A stretch of 8,467 nt of DNA from JBBRHF01 sp038223055 (lineage in GTDB: Bacteria > Actinomycetota > Actinomycetes > JACCUZ01). Of this stretch, positions 7,278 through 8,467 are shown piece by piece. The stretch covers positions 1-8,467 of the forward strand of contig JBBRHF010000182.1 in the NCBI GenBank assembly GCA_038223055.1, read 5' to 3'. Positions within the stretch are counted from its first letter, which is position 1; each line of letters starts with the position of its first letter. Below the pieces are notes generated by a model that worked only from the letters and a program-made list of their open reading frames with translations, made no database searches and had not been told where the DNA came from. The position numbers and the translations under genes were made by a program.

Positions 7278-7826
7278 TCACGGACGGAGGCCACGGAACA
7301 ACCTCTCGGCGGACTGGTGGCACAGGGCACGGAACTGCGGTTCGGGAAGAGCGATCCGTCCGCCGTGGTAGAGATCCACGAACCTGTGCACCAGGGCGGC
7401 GAACATGACAGCGACCTCCCACCACGTCGTCGCTACGCAGCGCGCCGTCGGTGACGCCCTCGCGACGCACCTCGGCGACAAGGTTGAGCGTCGGCGAGCG
7501 CTCCGCACGAAAGTCCGCCGGGAACACGCCGGCCTGGTCGCGACGCTCTGCGAACAGGAACCGGTAGAGATTTGGCTCGGCCAGCGCGAAGTCCAGATAA
7601 GCATCGAACATCGCCTGTTGCCGATCCTCGACTCCACCCGACAGGTCCGCGCGCCGCCACCCCGAAGCGAGGTCTGAGAACCCGACGGCTGCGATTTCCT
7701 CGAGGCGGGCAGCGCGGTTCGCGAAGTGCCGGTGGATCGCCATCGGCGTGATCCCGACGACGTGCGCCACGCGGCGCATCGACACAGCATCGGCACCCTC
7801 GGCTACGAGGATGCTGCGGGCAGCCG
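7278..7826 (-). pseudogene. TetR-family transcriptional regulator, N-terminally truncated and frameshifted
   Basis: The DNA-binding part reads AARSILVAEGADAVSMRRVA then HVVGITPMAIHRHFANRAAR, a standard TetR helix-turn-helix. The ligand domain follows: YLDFALAEPNLYRFLFAERR and the rest as far as EGVTDGALRSDD. Near 7419-7428 the frame shifts by one base and continues WEVAVMFAALVHRFVDLYHG, then GRIALPEPQFRALC and LFRGLRP. That end (LYxGGRI...) is the normal C-terminus of this TetR subgroup. The first 10-15 residues before AARSIL are missing: the homology stops at about 7824, and nothing further upstream on this strand looks like a TetR start. It sits 13 nt upstream of the acyltransferase-like gene on the same strand, which it probably once regulated. 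No operator can be assigned, since the original upstream region is lost. Confidence 0.85.
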
Positions 7827-7835
7827 ACCCTGCGC

Positions 7836-7937
7836 GGGGGGCGGGTCCAGGGGATGCTGTCGGTGAACGCCGCGACCGGCGCCGTGTGGCCGCACGGCTG
7901 GCACGGGGCGTTCCTGGAGATCTCGGAGGGCTCGTGA
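7836..7937 (+). pseudogene. C-terminal stub of an unnamed protein upstream of the response regulator
   Basis: The plus frame ending at TGA 7935-7937 reads GGRVQGMLSVNAATGAVW then PHGWHGAFLEISEGS. The pattern VNxxTGxVWxHxWHGxF looks like a conserved protein C-terminus that I associate with actinobacterial proteins of unknown function, but I cannot name the family with confidence. Its stop overlaps the next gene's GTG (7934-7936) as GTGA, so it was probably the first gene of a coupled operon with the two-component pair. Its 5' part is missing and is replaced by the truncated TetR gene on the opposite strand. ATG 7854 could still start a 27-residue peptide, but no clear ribosome binding site precedes it. 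Confidence 0.5.
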
Positions 7938-8248
7938 CGTCGATGACAGACCCGGGGCCCACCCCGCCGCGGGGCGCGGGCCGGGGTCCCTCCCCGCCAC
8001 TGCGGGTCTTGGTGGTCGAGGACGAGGCGCCGATCTCCCATCTGGTCGCGCCCTACCTTGCGCGCGAGGGCTTCGAGGTGGACGTGAGCGTCGACGGCGA
8101 GAGCGGGGTTCACGACTGGAACGGCGAGGGGCACGTGGTCGACGTGCACGTGGCGAACCTGCGGCGAAAGCTCGACGACGACCCGCAGGCGTCGCCCTAC
8201 CTGCGCACCGTGCGCGGGGTGGGCTACCGGATGGGCACCGGCGGGTGA
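7934..8248 (+). CDS. OmpR/PhoB-type response regulator with large internal deletion
   Basis: A normal member (about 230 residues) is phosphorylated on an aspartate by its kinase and binds DNA through a winged helix. This reading frame has only 104 residues. Residues 23-59 are the start of a receiver (LRVLVVEDEAPISHLVAPYL, then AREGFEVDVSVDGESGV) with the acidic VEDE pocket. Residues 60-104 are the end of the DNA-binding domain (HDWNGEGHVVDVHVANLRRK, then LRTVRGVGYRM): recognition helix and wing. The phospho-acceptor aspartate, the Thr/Lys switch residues, the linker and the first helices of the winged domain are all absent. The junction is at V59/H60 (nt 8110/8111) and is in frame. GGAGG at 7925-7929 precedes GTG 7934; ATG 7943 is an alternative start. 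The gene overlaps both neighbours by GTGA. It cannot act as a normal phosphorylated regulator, so it is a pseudogene in effect, or an assembly join. Confidence 0.85.
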   Translation: MTSMTDPGPTPPRGAGRGPSPPLRVLVVEDEAPISHLVAPYLAREGFEVDVSVDGESGVHDWNGEGHVVDVHVANLRRKLDDDPQASPYLRTVRGVGYRMGTGG

Positions 8249-8467
8249 CCCGGCAGGTGACCCGGCGGGCTCGCACTCGGGGCGGTGGGGCGCGCCCGGT
8301 CGGGCTCGGGCCCCGCCTGCTCCTCTCGCAGGCCCTGGTGATCCTGGCCGGTGCGGGAACGCTGCTGGTCGTGGCCCTGGTCCTGGCGCCGGGCCTGTTC
8401 CGCCACCACGTCGACCAGGCCCCCGGTTCGATCACCCAGGCACAGCGCCAGCACATCGACGAGGCCT
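8245..8467 (+). CDS. Sensor histidine kinase, N-terminal part
   Basis: Begins at GTG 8245-8247, overlapping the response regulator stop (TGA 8246-8248) as GTGA, and runs off the right edge after 74 codons. It has a basic N-terminus (VTRQVTRRARTRG), then a hydrophobic membrane helix at about residues 28-48 (SQALVILAGAGTLLVVALVL). After PGLFRHHVDQAPG begins a polar, presumably extracytoplasmic segment (ITQAQRQHIDEA). This is the usual start of a two-component membrane kinase, and the position after an OmpR-type regulator supports it. The HAMP, histidine and ATPase domains lie outside the window. The start could instead be GTG 8257: GGTGACCCGGC is repeated at 8244-8254 and 8256-8266, adding four residues. 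The stimulus is unknown. Confidence 0.75.
   Translation, partial: MTRQVTRRARTRGGGARPVGLGPRLLLSQALVILAGAGTLLVVALVLAPGLFRHHVDQAPGSITQAQRQHIDEA

Overview
The DNA is very GC-rich with strong G/C third-position bias, GTG starts and actinobacterial-type proteins, so the window is most likely chromosomal DNA of a high-GC actinomycete. A genus cannot be given from this sequence alone. The one long, fully intact gene is pyruvate carboxylase (pyc, 1661-5038, +). Almost everything else recognisable is truncated, frameshifted or internally deleted.

Layout. 1-164 (+): 3' end of a protein with a proline-only tail, possibly of the DUF222/HNH type. 165-671: A/C-rich sequence with no convincing gene. 672-1231 (-): TetR-family regulator split by a one-base frameshift inside its helix-turn-helix. 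1315-1363: two near-identical palindromic operators between that regulator and a divergent (+) remnant of an FMN-dependent NADH-azoreductase (about 1387-1620). 1661-5038 (+): pyc. 5039-5651: no intact gene, but a perfect 13-bp inverted repeat, 11-bp direct repeats and orphan translation starts on the minus strand. 5652-6019 (-): remnant of a P-loop kinase-like ATPase. 6188-7264 (-): remnant of an apolipoprotein N-acyltransferase-like membrane protein with a carbon-nitrogen hydrolase domain. 7278-about 7826 (-): second TetR regulator, frameshifted and missing its N-terminus. About 7836-7937 (+): C-terminal stub of an unnamed protein, joined by a GTGA overlap to an OmpR-type response regulator that has lost most of its receiver and half of its DNA-binding domain (7934-8248). 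That is joined by another GTGA overlap to the start of a sensor histidine kinase running off the window (8245-8467).

How it fits together. pyc supplies oxaloacetate by carboxylating pyruvate and stands alone here. The TetR/azoreductase pair was probably a self-contained oxidant- or quinone-responsive divergent unit, now broken. The second TetR and the acyltransferase-like gene look like a former two-gene minus-strand operon. The right end looks like a former operon of an unnamed protein, a response regulator and a histidine kinase. I found no CRISPR array, no insertion-sequence transposase, no tRNA or rRNA gene, and no convincing new system. The striking feature is the density of gene decay around an intact housekeeping gene. 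The alternative is a combination of assembly joins and indel errors, which must be excluded first.
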